Assembly (NCBI RefSeq): GCF_000550785.1
Contig: NZ_CP004350.1
Coordinates: 2,522,009-2,586,008 of the forward strand
Length of the DNA stretch: 64,000 nucleotides
Reading direction: 5' to 3'
From: Corynebacterium casei LMG S-19264
Lineage (GTDB): Bacteria; Actinomycetota; Actinomycetes; Mycobacteriales; Mycobacteriaceae
Shown here: piece by piece, positions 1 to 7,441 of the stretch
How the letters are laid out: each line of letters begins with the position of its first letter
How positions within the stretch are numbered: position 1 is the stretch's first letter
The notes under the pieces: model-generated
Databases searched by the model: none
Seen by the model: only the letters and a program-made list of their open reading frames with translations
Told to the model about the DNA's origin: nothing
Position numbers and translations under genes: made by a program

Positions 1-523
1 TGCACGACGGATTGGACCATCGCTGAACGCCGATCCTCTCGACGGCCGCGTCAGTCAGCGAAGGAAGCGCAGAAGCGGCCTCGACACCGGTGCTCACCGA
101 CATACGTCCGAATCGCATGTTGGTGAGCCGCTTGCCGGAGCCGATGGCTTCATTCCACTTGACCGGAACGGCTTCGAGGTCGGTCTCCGGCAACGCTCCC
201 GCCCTGATCCGGATCGCGGTCAGGACCGGCGGGCCGGCCGGATCATCAGTAGGCGCGCCCGCCCGGGAACGGAGACACGTGAGCATGGCGCCGAGCGTCA
301 AACCGTCCAGCGACGAGAGATGCGGAGGCATCGAGCCACCAGGTTTTTCCGACCAGTTGTCTGGATAGGCCACCGAGCCGATCACATTGCGGCGCTCTGA
401 GGCAGCCAGGCTGTCGACAGCTGAAGAGCCGGCGAGGATCGTGTGGGTGACCAGTCTGTACCGATGCGACAGGTACCGCTTGGTTGGGTCACCAAGGATG
501 TCGTCGAACGAAGCACGGCTCAC
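1..523 (-). CDS. AvrD-like protein, 3' end outside window
   Basis: This reading frame runs from a GTG at 523 and is still open at the left edge (174 codons seen). A strong ribosome site (GGGAGGAG) sits just upstream of the GTG. The N-terminal part reads DDILGDPTKRYLSHRY, then VAYPDNWS and PPHLSSLDGLTLGAML. This resembles the AvrD family (Pfam AvrD), known from Pseudomonas syringae, where AvrD directs synthesis of acyl-sugar elicitors (syringolides). The assignment rests on remembered motif spacing (YPxxWSxK, then PHLSxxD), not on a search, so it is moderate. The gene is divergent from the lanthipeptide synthetase across a 162-bp gap, so the two may share control. The C-terminal half cannot be judged here. 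Confidence 0.55.
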   Translation of the reverse strand, partial: MSRASFDDILGDPTKRYLSHRYRLVTHTILAGSSAVDSLAASERRNVIGSVAYPDNWSEKPGGSMPPHLSSLDGLTLGAMLTCLRSRAGAPTDDPAGPPVLTAIRIRAGALPETDLEAVPVKWNEAIGSGKRLTNMRFGRMSVSTGVEAASALPSLTDAAVERIGVQRWSNPSC

Positions 524-685
524 GACTCCTCCCCTCTGCGGATTCGCAGCGCCAGCGGGTGCTGGCCAGGTCACGCGAAGCCGCAATCTCTAGATTAACT
601 AAGGTGCCCATGTTAGTCTAGCTGAACCTCTCGGTGGCTCGAGCAGTGAGGGCTTCCATGCAATGGCGCAGGTTATAGGAGGGCA
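524..685. promoter_or_regulatory. Divergent promoter region between AvrD-like gene and lanKC
   Basis: A 162-bp intergenic region separates two divergent genes. It contains an imperfect inverted repeat at about 590-621 (CTAGATTAACTAA ... TTAGTCTAG), the only AT-rich stretch in the gap and therefore a candidate promoter/operator. AGGAGGG at 677-683 is the ribosome site for the downstream ATG at 686. No clear -35/-10 pair could be assigned. Confidence 0.4.
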
Positions 686-3289
686 ATGGACCAGAGCTAC
701 TACCTCCATCTTGGGGATCCGCAGTTCTATGCACCCCTGCCCGAACCCGACGATGCATTCGGCGTGCCGATGCCGCCAGGTTGGGTGTCGCGAGCGTCGT
801 CCGACTGGCTGGCCTTCGCGCCGGCCGGGCATGAGGGCCCGAGGCAGGGCTGGAAGATCCATGTCACGGCGACCGTGGACGACGCGGCTGCCTGCATCAA
901 GCAGGTCGCGGACGTCCTGTTCGACAAGGAAACCCCCTTCAAGGTTTGCCGCACACGGCAACGCTACGTGCGGTCGAATTCGAAGTACGGAAACCGAGCG
1001 GGGTCCGGCAAACTCATCACGGTGTACCCGGCGGACGACAACCAGTTTGTTGCTTACCTCGATTTGCTCGAGGCGTCCACAAGGAACTTCAGACCCGGTC
1101 CGTACATACTCACCGACCGTCGTTGGAGAGACTCGAACGTCTATTACCGATACGGTGCATTCGTCAGGCAGGAGTTCGAACACGAAGGGAAGACCCTTCT
1201 CGGCATCGCCGACGAGTCCGGCCAGATGGTCGAGGACCAGAGAGTTCCCGGGTACAGCGTCCCCGACTGGGTGAACGTCCCCGCCAAAGTCCGCGAGGAG
1301 GAGCAATTCCGCGACCAGGAAGAAGGCTCTGGGCGATTGATCAACTATGGCATCGAATCGGCACTGCACTTCAGTAACGGTGGTGGCGTGTACTCGGGCC
1401 GCGACCAGAGGACCGATGAATCCGTGGTGCTAAAGGAGGGCCGACCACGGGCGGGTCTGGACGGCACCCTCGTCGACGCATTCGACAGAATCGGGCACGA
1501 GGCTCGCATGTTTCACCGGCTCGGAGCCTGCGCATACGTGCCGCGGAACATCGACGATTTCGTGGAGTGGGAGCACCGATTCCTCGTGATGTCGCACGTC
1601 GAGGGCACACACATGGGCAGGTACATTGCTGAGAACTACCCGTTCCAGCGGTCTCTGGACCCCTGTGACTACGTCGAATCGATCACGGAGATCGTGGCAG
1701 ATGCGGTCGCGGGTCTCACCTCAATCCACTCCCGCGGCGTCGCTCTCGGTGATGTCCAGCCGACAAACATCATCATCCGCGAAGACGAGAGTGAGACTCG
1801 CGTGTGCTTCATTGACCTGGAGGCGGCCGGCAACCCTTCCAGCCCGGGCTCGAAAGCCCTCGCCACTCCGGGGTATTTCGCCAGGTTCGATGACCCGTTA
1901 GGGCACAGGGACTGGGTCGGGCTGCTGCGCGTGATCCGAATGGCGCTGCTGCCCATGGCCACCATGGAATTCATGGCCCCCGAGAAACTGCCGGCGATGC
2001 GCGCTTGGATACGCGCAAATCTCGGTGCAACAGCCGACGACTGCTTGCAGCAGGTGATCGACGCCGCACTGCACGAGGGCTACTCGATCACGGATCTTCC
2101 GGAGACCGAACCCCGAGCCTGGAACCGAGACGCCCAGAATGCTGATCGTCAGGCAAGCCTCCTAGACCAGCTCGGAGGAATGGTCATCGACCACTGCGAT
2201 CCGACGACGACGCGCCTTGCGCCCGGAGATGTCAGGCAGTGGACGCGGGCCGGCGGGGACCTCAGCGTGGCCTACGGCGGTGCGGGCATCGCGATGGCCC
2301 TGTGGCGCAGCGGGCTCTCCTCCCGCCTTCCCCAGCAATGGGCAGAGCACTTGGCGGTCGAGGATCTGCTGGACACAGCGCCTGGCCTGCTTGCCGGTCG
2401 AGCGGGGATTGCATGCGTTCTAGCCGAAGTCGGCGACGAGGAGCGGGCCAAGGTGGTTTTCGACAGCCTGCGCCACGGCGACTCGCAATCGCTGGGCATC
2501 GATCTGGACTCCGGGCTGTCCGGAATCGGCCTCGGTCTCCTCGGCGCTTCCGAGCACTTCTCGTCCGAGGCGTACCTCGAAGCCGCTTGCCAGACGGCGG
2601 ACCTCATCATGGCGAAGGGAACCGAAGAGGATGCGCTTCGACTTGACGAGACTGACGTGACTCCCACAGGACTGTTCTACGGGTGGGCTGGCCCATCGCT
2701 GTTCCTCTCCTGCCTGTCACGTAAAACCGGGTCAACGAAGCATCGAGAGGCAGCGGAGTCGTTCCTCGACAAGGAACTCGACCGACTAGACGCCCATCAC
2801 GAGACGCGCTTGATCAGAGCGCCCGACGGGCGGCTGATGTCATATCTCTCCTTGGGCAGCGCCGGACTGCTCCTGCCGATGGCAGCGCTGGAACCGGATG
2901 CGTTCGATCAACGCTGGGCTGACGAGGTCGCAGGCATCATGCACGCCTCTACAACTCGGCCCTGCGCCAACTTCGGGCTCTTCCGCGGATTCGTGGGGCT
3001 GCAGTGGGCTACCAATTGGCTGGAGGCAACTGGCGCGACGAACAGCGATGAGAATCTGACGTCAATCCTCGCCGACGAGCTCGATCTCTACCTTATCGAC
3101 GACAAGAGCGGCATAGCGACTCCCGGCGACTTCATGCTCCGCCGGTCGTGCGACCTCGCGACCGGGGCCAGCGGGTTGATCTGCGTCCTCAATGACATCG
3201 GAACTCGTCGTCTCAGCTGGCTCCCAGTGCTGTGCGGTGAAACCTTGATCACCGCAGTTCCAGGCCATCAACCACAGCGAACGGAATGA
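686..3289 (+). CDS. lanKC: Class III lanthionine synthetase (LanKC)
   Basis: This 867-residue protein has the three-part class III architecture. Residues about 1-220 form the phosphoserine/threonine lyase domain (KYGNRAGSGKLITVYP, about 100-115). Residues about 225-500 form a Ser/Thr-kinase-like domain: K250 in VVLKEG, the catalytic loop GDVQPTN (D356, N361) and metal-binding D377 in IDLEAA. Residues about 505-867 form a LanC-like cyclase. The Cys-Cys-His zinc site of class I, II and IV cyclases is not visible, which points to class III rather than class IV. Such enzymes phosphorylate Ser/Thr in a precursor peptide, eliminate to dehydroamino acids and form lanthionine or labionin. A precursor gene follows 15 bp downstream with its own strong ribosome site. 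No dedicated ABC transporter or peptidase lies beside it. Confidence 0.93.
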   Translation: MDQSYYLHLGDPQFYAPLPEPDDAFGVPMPPGWVSRASSDWLAFAPAGHEGPRQGWKIHVTATVDDAAACIKQVADVLFDKETPFKVCRTRQRYVRSNSKYGNRAGSGKLITVYPADDNQFVAYLDLLEASTRNFRPGPYILTDRRWRDSNVYYRYGAFVRQEFEHEGKTLLGIADESGQMVEDQRVPGYSVPDWVNVPAKVREEEQFRDQEEGSGRLINYGIESALHFSNGGGVYSGRDQRTDESVVLKEGRPRAGLDGTLVDAFDRIGHEARMFHRLGACAYVPRNIDDFVEWEHRFLVMSHVEGTHMGRYIAENYPFQRSLDPCDYVESITEIVADAVAGLTSIHSRGVALGDVQPTNIIIREDESETRVCFIDLEAAGNPSSPGSKALATPGYFARFDDPLGHRDWVGLLRVIRMALLPMATMEFMAPEKLPAMRAWIRANLGATADDCLQQVIDAALHEGYSITDLPETEPRAWNRDAQNADRQASLLDQLGGMVIDHCDPTTTRLAPGDVRQWTRAGGDLSVAYGGAGIAMALWRSGLSSRLPQQWAEHLAVEDLLDTAPGLLAGRAGIACVLAEVGDEERAKVVFDSLRHGDSQSLGIDLDSGLSGIGLGLLGASEHFSSEAYLEAACQTADLIMAKGTEEDALRLDETDVTPTGLFYGWAGPSLFLSCLSRKTGSTKHREAAESFLDKELDRLDAHHETRLIRAPDGRLMSYLSLGSAGLLLPMAALEPDAFDQRWADEVAGIMHASTTRPCANFGLFRGFVGLQWATNWLEATGATNSDENLTSILADELDLYLIDDKSGIATPGDFMLRRSCDLATGASGLICVLNDIGTRRLSWLPVLCGETLITAVPGHQPQRTE

Positions 3290-3304
3290 GAGGAGGTGAG
3301 AAAG

Positions 3305-3430
3305 GTGAACAATGTGCTCGAACTCCAGAAGTTGGAGCTGAAGGATCATGCCATGGCCGCACATCCGATCTCGACGTCGAGTCTCTTCAGCTGCACTGAA
3401 AGCACGATTAGCTTCCTCAATTGCGGCTGA
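3305..3430 (+). CDS. lanA: Class III lanthipeptide precursor peptide
   Basis: A 41-residue ORF starts at GTG 3305, eight bases after a perfect AGGAGG (3291-3296). Its leader, NNVLELQKLELKDH, carries the LxLQxLE helix motif recognised by class III synthetases. The core contains two consecutive motifs: S23-TS-S26-LFS-C30 and S33-TI-S36-FLN-C40, both exactly Ser-x2-Ser-x3-Cys. That is the arrangement that gives labionin or lanthionine rings in SapB-like peptides. The sequence ends CG. Position directly downstream of lanKC makes it the obvious substrate. The gene is below common ORF size cut-offs and easily missed. Ring type (labionin or lanthionine) and leader cleavage site cannot be decided from sequence. 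Confidence 0.93.
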   Translation: MNNVLELQKLELKDHAMAAHPISTSSLFSCTESTISFLNCG

Positions 3431-3443
3431 GTAAGCACAAGGC

Positions 3444-3487
3444 GTGGCGATGCCCTCCCGTTCAATAGTTCGAGAGGGCATCGCCAC
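3444..3487 (+). terminator. Hairpin terminator after lanthipeptide operon
   Basis: A perfect 14-bp stem, GTGGCGATGCCCTC (3444-3457) with GAGGGCATCGCCAC (3474-3487), has a 16-nt loop. It starts 13 bp after the precursor stop codon. No T-tract follows, so it may also act as a 3' stabiliser or attenuator rather than a classical intrinsic terminator. Confidence 0.75.
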
Positions 3488-3501
3488 ACTCGCGGGGTGG
3501 C

Positions 3502-3612
3502 GTGGAGGCTACCCGGGACGGCTACGAGGCCCTCCGGCAGGCCGTCGACGTGAACAGCCTGGCGCTGCCCGCGACCGACGGCAAGATGATCCGGCACCTA
3601 GACACCGAGTAG
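3502..3612 (+). pseudogene. Short open fragment, probable gene remnant
   Basis: A 36-codon open stretch from GTG 3502 to TAG 3610-3612 reads like the C-terminal tail of a soluble protein (contains DGYEALRQAVDVNSLALP). It has no ribosome site and no recognisable domain. It lies between the lanthipeptide hairpin and the 3' end of dnaE2, so it is best seen as a remnant left at the junction of two cargo blocks. The parent gene is unknown. Confidence 0.25.
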
Positions 3613-3647
3613 GCGGATGACTCGGCACACCTTGGGGTCGTAAGAAT

Positions 3648-6600
3648 TTACTCTTGCATCTCGGGGCGAGATCGCGATTGGTTCCAATCTCTCCAAAGTT
3701 TCATGAGATCAAATGCCTCCTCGGCTTGGATGGATATTCCTCGTTCCCCTGTGCGTCGGGTGCGACCTCGAATTGTCATCATGCGCGCAGTGAAGAGGCC
3801 CGAGGCCGCCTCCTGTTGGGCTTCTTGGAAGAACGTTACGTCGATGCATCCGGTGCCATCGTCGAGGCTGATGAACACCGTTCGCCTCCCGCTGCGCATG
3901 GGAGGTGTCTGAGTGGCGACTCGGACTCCAGCGACGAGCACCTCCGTCCCTGAGCGAAGGCCCAGCAGCTCGGATGCGTGGGTGAGGCCGAGGCCCTCGA
4001 GCATCGGCCGGTACAGGTCCATCACGTGGCCATCGACTTCGGTGGAGAGCACCTCGAGGTCAGTGGCGATGCGCTCCTCAGCGCTCGGGTCGGGAACGGC
4101 CGCGTCCACGAGCACCTCGTCACCGAAGAGCGGAACCTGATTCGGCTGCGGCATTACGGCCTTCTTATGGGTGCGGGCCGTGAGTTGGCGGACGTAAGCG
4201 ATGATGCCGCCGCGGTGGGCTTGCCCGTGTTCGTCGCGGGTGAGGCTGTCGAACGCGCCGATGCGGGCCAGGCGCATCATCAGTGGCCGCGACGGGCGGG
4301 CACGTTCATAGAGGTCTGTGATGGAGGTGTACGGCTGGCCGTCCAGGATTCGGGTGAGCTCGACATCGGTGATGCCGGAGATGTCTCGGAAGGAGAACCG
4401 GATCGCCTTGATCCCGGGCGAGACCTGTTCCACCCGGTATTGGTCGGAGGATGCGTTGATGTCAATTGGCAGCAGCGTGATCCCGAGGCGACGGGCCTCT
4501 GCGACGAGGAGCCGGCGCGGGTACATGCCCGGGTCGTGTTCGAGGATGCCGGTGAGGAACTCGACCGGATAGTGCTGCTTCAACCAGGCGCTCTGGTAGG
4601 TCGGCAGCGCAAAGCTGGCCCCGTGTGCTTTGCAGAACCCGAACGATCCGAACGCGGCCACGTTGGTCCAGATGCGGTCGATCTCGCGATCCCGAAACAA
4701 CCGCCGCCCCCTCTCATCGACGCGGCCTGCGGTCCGGGCGCGGAAGCGAGCTTCGATGGCGGCGGAGTCGGTGGCGAGAGCACGGCGGATCTCGTCAGCT
4801 TCGGCGAGACTGATGTCCATGCAGTCAGCGAGAACCCGCATCAGCTGTTCGTGGTAGATCAGCACCCCGTACGTCTCGGCGAGAAACGGCCGGAACCTGG
4901 GGTGCAGGTAGATGATCGGGGCGTAGCCGAGTTTGGCGTTAATGAACGGAGCGACCATGTTCGCCTGAATTGGGCCAGGCCGGAACAAGGAGATATCGGC
5001 GACGAGGTCCTCATATTGATCGGGCTGCATCTTGCCGAGGAGTTCCCGCTGCCCGGGTGATTCGATCTGGAAGCACCCGAGCGTGTGCGTGGACCTGATG
5101 AGCTCGAACGTGGGCTCGTCGTCGTGCGGGATCTGCTCGAGGTCGACTCGACCATCGGCGGCAACATACGGAGCATCGACGGGCAGCCTGCCTTCGACCG
5201 CGGCGGTCGCTCCGTTGACGCGAGCGATCTCGGTGAGGGTGTGAGCGATGGACGATTGCATCCGGACGCCGAGGATATCGAGTTTGAGGAGTCCGGCGTC
5301 GTCGATGTCGTCCTTGTCGAACTGCGACATGGGCAGCCCCATCCCGGACGGCTGGGTCGCGGTCAGCGAGAGGAGGTCGCTGTCGCCGAGGATCACTCCA
5401 CAGGGGTGCATCGAGATGTGCCGCGGGAGCCGATCGAGACGCGCAGTGAGGTCGACGAGCAGATCGAGCTGCGCATCAGTCTTCACCTGGGCGGCGACAT
5501 CCCGCAGCTCTGGTTTCGTCTCCAGTGCTTGTCGGAAGTCCGCCGGGTTAAAGCGCCAGATGTTCTTCGCGATCCGGTCGATCTGTGCGAGGTCGAGACC
5601 GAGGGCGGCGCCGGCGTCGCGAACAGCTCCGCGGGCACGGTACGTCGACTGCATCGACAGCAGCGTCACCCGGTGGTGGCCGTACCGGTCGAACACGGCC
5701 CGATAGATGTCGTGGCGGCGCGCGGACTCGACGTCGATATCGATATCCGGCAGCGTGGAACGGGCGTTGCCGAGGAACCTCTCGGAGAGCAGGCTGTGTT
5801 CGATCGGGTCGACGGCGGAGATGCGCAGCAAGTGGTTGACGAGACTGCCGGCGCCGGACCCGCGCGCCTGTACCCGGACCCCCATGTCTCGGATGAGGTC
5901 GACGACATCGGCGACGGTGAGGAAGTAACTCTCGAACCCGAACCCGCCGATGGTGGCGAGCTCATCACTGAGCCGGTCCCGCACCCGGCGCAAGCCGGTG
6001 CCGTACGCGTGCGGGTACCTGTCGGTGATCGCGGCCTCGCAGCGCTGCCGCAGCACCCGCACCGGATCAGCCCCCGCGAGTCCGATCGCCTCCAGCTCAG
6101 GCACTTTCGGGTGTCGCCATCGCAGATCCGTCTCCGGGCCGAGACGACACCAGTCGGCGACCCGCTCGGTGTGAGCAAGCAGATCGATGGCGTCATCGCG
6201 GCGCAGCCCCGCGTAATCGCAGATGCGGTACGCCAGATCGTGCATGACCGAGGCCGGCTTCAACCACGCCTGAGCAGAGTGAGGTTCGAACGCGCCAAGG
6301 GGCAGGAGGAACGCGGCTGAGTCGAGGACATCGCCGGTGATCGCGTCGTCCGGGCGGAGAAATCGGACCACGTTGGTGAGCACCACCGGCACCCCCTGGA
6401 CACGGGCCAGTTGGAGCATGTCGGCGGCTTGCTGCAGGCTCGCCGCCGTACCGGGGCGAGTGTGGTGGCAGACGATCTCCACGGCGATACCGCCGGGCAG
6501 CCTCCGCTCCCACGCCTCGAGCAGGGCCCGGGCACGCGGGCGGTCGCCGTTGAGGACGGCGCGGCCGACATCGGAGCCGGGGCCGAGGAGCACCGTGGCG

Positions 6601-7016
6601 ACGGGACCGGTTTCGCCGCTCAGGAATGCGGGTGCTTGGTCGGGGGTGATCCAGGCGCTGCGGTGGGCGGTGCCGTGGAGGGTGTGCTGGCGGCGACGCG
6701 GCGAGTGGGCGGCCGAGATGAGCCGGACCAGGCCGGCCCATCCGGCACCATGGTTGTGGCCGTGCGCGAGCACCGTGACCGTAGAGAGCTGACCGTTATC
6801 GTCGCGGGTTTGGAGGTTCGCGCCGACGATCGGGTCGATCCCGGCGGCGAGGCACGCGCGGACGTGGCGGATCGCCCCGAAGATGCCGTCATGATCGGTG
6901 ATCGCTGCCGCATCAGCGCCGGCGACGACAGCTGCAGCGACGAGAGTCTCGGGGTGGGCGGTGCCGTGGTGAGCGGTGAACGCCGAGGCAACATGGAGAT
7001 GGGTGAAGGAGGGCAC
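3648..7016 (-). CDS. dnaE2: Error-prone DNA polymerase DnaE2 (C-family Pol III alpha-like)
   Basis: The protein has 1,122 residues from GTG 7016, where the PHP domain begins (PSFTHLHVASAF; ITDHDGIFGA). The frame stays open further upstream, but that extension has no homology-like content. The polymerase core shows the catalytic aspartates in LPDIDIDVESARRHD and KLDILG, followed by the HhH and OB-fold region. Length and partner gene fit DnaE2 rather than the replicative DnaE1. DnaE2 performs damage-tolerant, mutagenic synthesis, normally with ImuA'/ImuB. Neither partner is in the window. The start lies 7 bp after the DUF6504 stop, so both are one transcript under the LexA box at 7338. An SOS polymerase within a mobile element could raise mutation in the host. 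Confidence 0.9.
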   Translation of the reverse strand: MPSFTHLHVASAFTAHHGTAHPETLVAAAVVAGADAAAITDHDGIFGAIRHVRACLAAGIDPIVGANLQTRDDNGQLSTVTVLAHGHNHGAGWAGLVRLISAAHSPRRRQHTLHGTAHRSAWITPDQAPAFLSGETGPVATVLLGPGSDVGRAVLNGDRPRARALLEAWERRLPGGIAVEIVCHHTRPGTAASLQQAADMLQLARVQGVPVVLTNVVRFLRPDDAITGDVLDSAAFLLPLGAFEPHSAQAWLKPASVMHDLAYRICDYAGLRRDDAIDLLAHTERVADWCRLGPETDLRWRHPKVPELEAIGLAGADPVRVLRQRCEAAITDRYPHAYGTGLRRVRDRLSDELATIGGFGFESYFLTVADVVDLIRDMGVRVQARGSGAGSLVNHLLRISAVDPIEHSLLSERFLGNARSTLPDIDIDVESARRHDIYRAVFDRYGHHRVTLLSMQSTYRARGAVRDAGAALGLDLAQIDRIAKNIWRFNPADFRQALETKPELRDVAAQVKTDAQLDLLVDLTARLDRLPRHISMHPCGVILGDSDLLSLTATQPSGMGLPMSQFDKDDIDDAGLLKLDILGVRMQSSIAHTLTEIARVNGATAAVEGRLPVDAPYVAADGRVDLEQIPHDDEPTFELIRSTHTLGCFQIESPGQRELLGKMQPDQYEDLVADISLFRPGPIQANMVAPFINAKLGYAPIIYLHPRFRPFLAETYGVLIYHEQLMRVLADCMDISLAEADEIRRALATDSAAIEARFRARTAGRVDERGRRLFRDREIDRIWTNVAAFGSFGFCKAHGASFALPTYQSAWLKQHYPVEFLTGILEHDPGMYPRRLLVAEARRLGITLLPIDINASSDQYRVEQVSPGIKAIRFSFRDISGITDVELTRILDGQPYTSITDLYERARPSRPLMMRLARIGAFDSLTRDEHGQAHRGGIIAYVRQLTARTHKKAVMPQPNQVPLFGDEVLVDAAVPDPSAEERIATDLEVLSTEVDGHVMDLYRPMLEGLGLTHASELLGLRSGTEVLVAGVRVATQTPPMRSGRRTVFISLDDGTGCIDVTFFQEAQQEAASGLFTARMMTIRGRTRRTGERGISIQAEEAFDLMKLWRDWNQSRSRPEMQE

Positions 7017-7023
7017 GGACGCT

Positions 7024-7320
7024 CTAGTCGGAGACGACCCGGATCGACCATTGCGGCCCTGCACCAACCGCGAGGTCGAAGATGAGCATCTCACCGTCAT
7101 CGAGCGCCTTGGCTTGCACCTGCCACATCGGCCGCTCGACCATGAGGGCGTTCTTCGTGCCCACGAGGTCCGTGTTGTCCTTCCACCAGCGGACCCGGGA
7201 CATCCACGGGATGGGGCGGGCGCAGACAATGAAACGGCGACGGTGCCAGATGAACCGCTCCGGGGCGCCAGAGGAGGTCGTCCAGACGGTCGCGACTTCC
7301 TCGCGGTGCATCGTGTCCAT
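7024..7320 (-). CDS. DUF6504 family protein, DnaE2 partner
   Basis: A 98-residue protein starts at ATG 7320 with GGAGGGA upstream. It is basic and tryptophan-rich (FIWHRRRFIVC, RVRWWKDN, WQVQAKALDDGEML) and resembles the small DUF6504 proteins commonly encoded beside SOS-regulated polymerases in Actinobacteria. It is the first gene of the dnaE2 operon and lies 18 bp from a perfect LexA box. No catalytic motif is visible. A role as accessory factor of the mutasome is an inference from context. The longer upstream reading frame is rejected because the ribosome site and LexA box fall inside it. Confidence 0.75.
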   Translation of the reverse strand: MDTMHREEVATVWTTSSGAPERFIWHRRRFIVCARPIPWMSRVRWWKDNTDLVGTKNALMVERPMWQVQAKALDDGEMLIFDLAVGAGPQWSIRVVSD

Positions 7321-7337
7321 GGCCCACTCCCTCCAAA

Positions 7338-7353
7338 TCGAACAAATGTTCGA
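7338..7353 (-). promoter_or_regulatory. LexA (SOS) box
   Basis: TCGAACAAATGTTCGA is a perfect palindrome and matches the actinobacterial/Bacillus-type LexA consensus TCGAAC-N4-GTTCGA. It lies 18 bp upstream of the DUF6504 ATG, so it should repress the DUF6504-dnaE2 operon until DNA damage. Confidence 0.92.
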
Positions 7354-7441
7354 TGATTCAGTGTAGATCCATGCACCGACATAGCCAAGGGCACCACCGT
7401 TGTGATCGGCTGACCCACGCCTCTGATCTGCTGCGACCGTT

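Noticed and set aside
3978..6320. Long plus-strand frames opposite dnaE2
   Set aside because: They are shadows of the dnaE2 codons, with no start signals or known domains.
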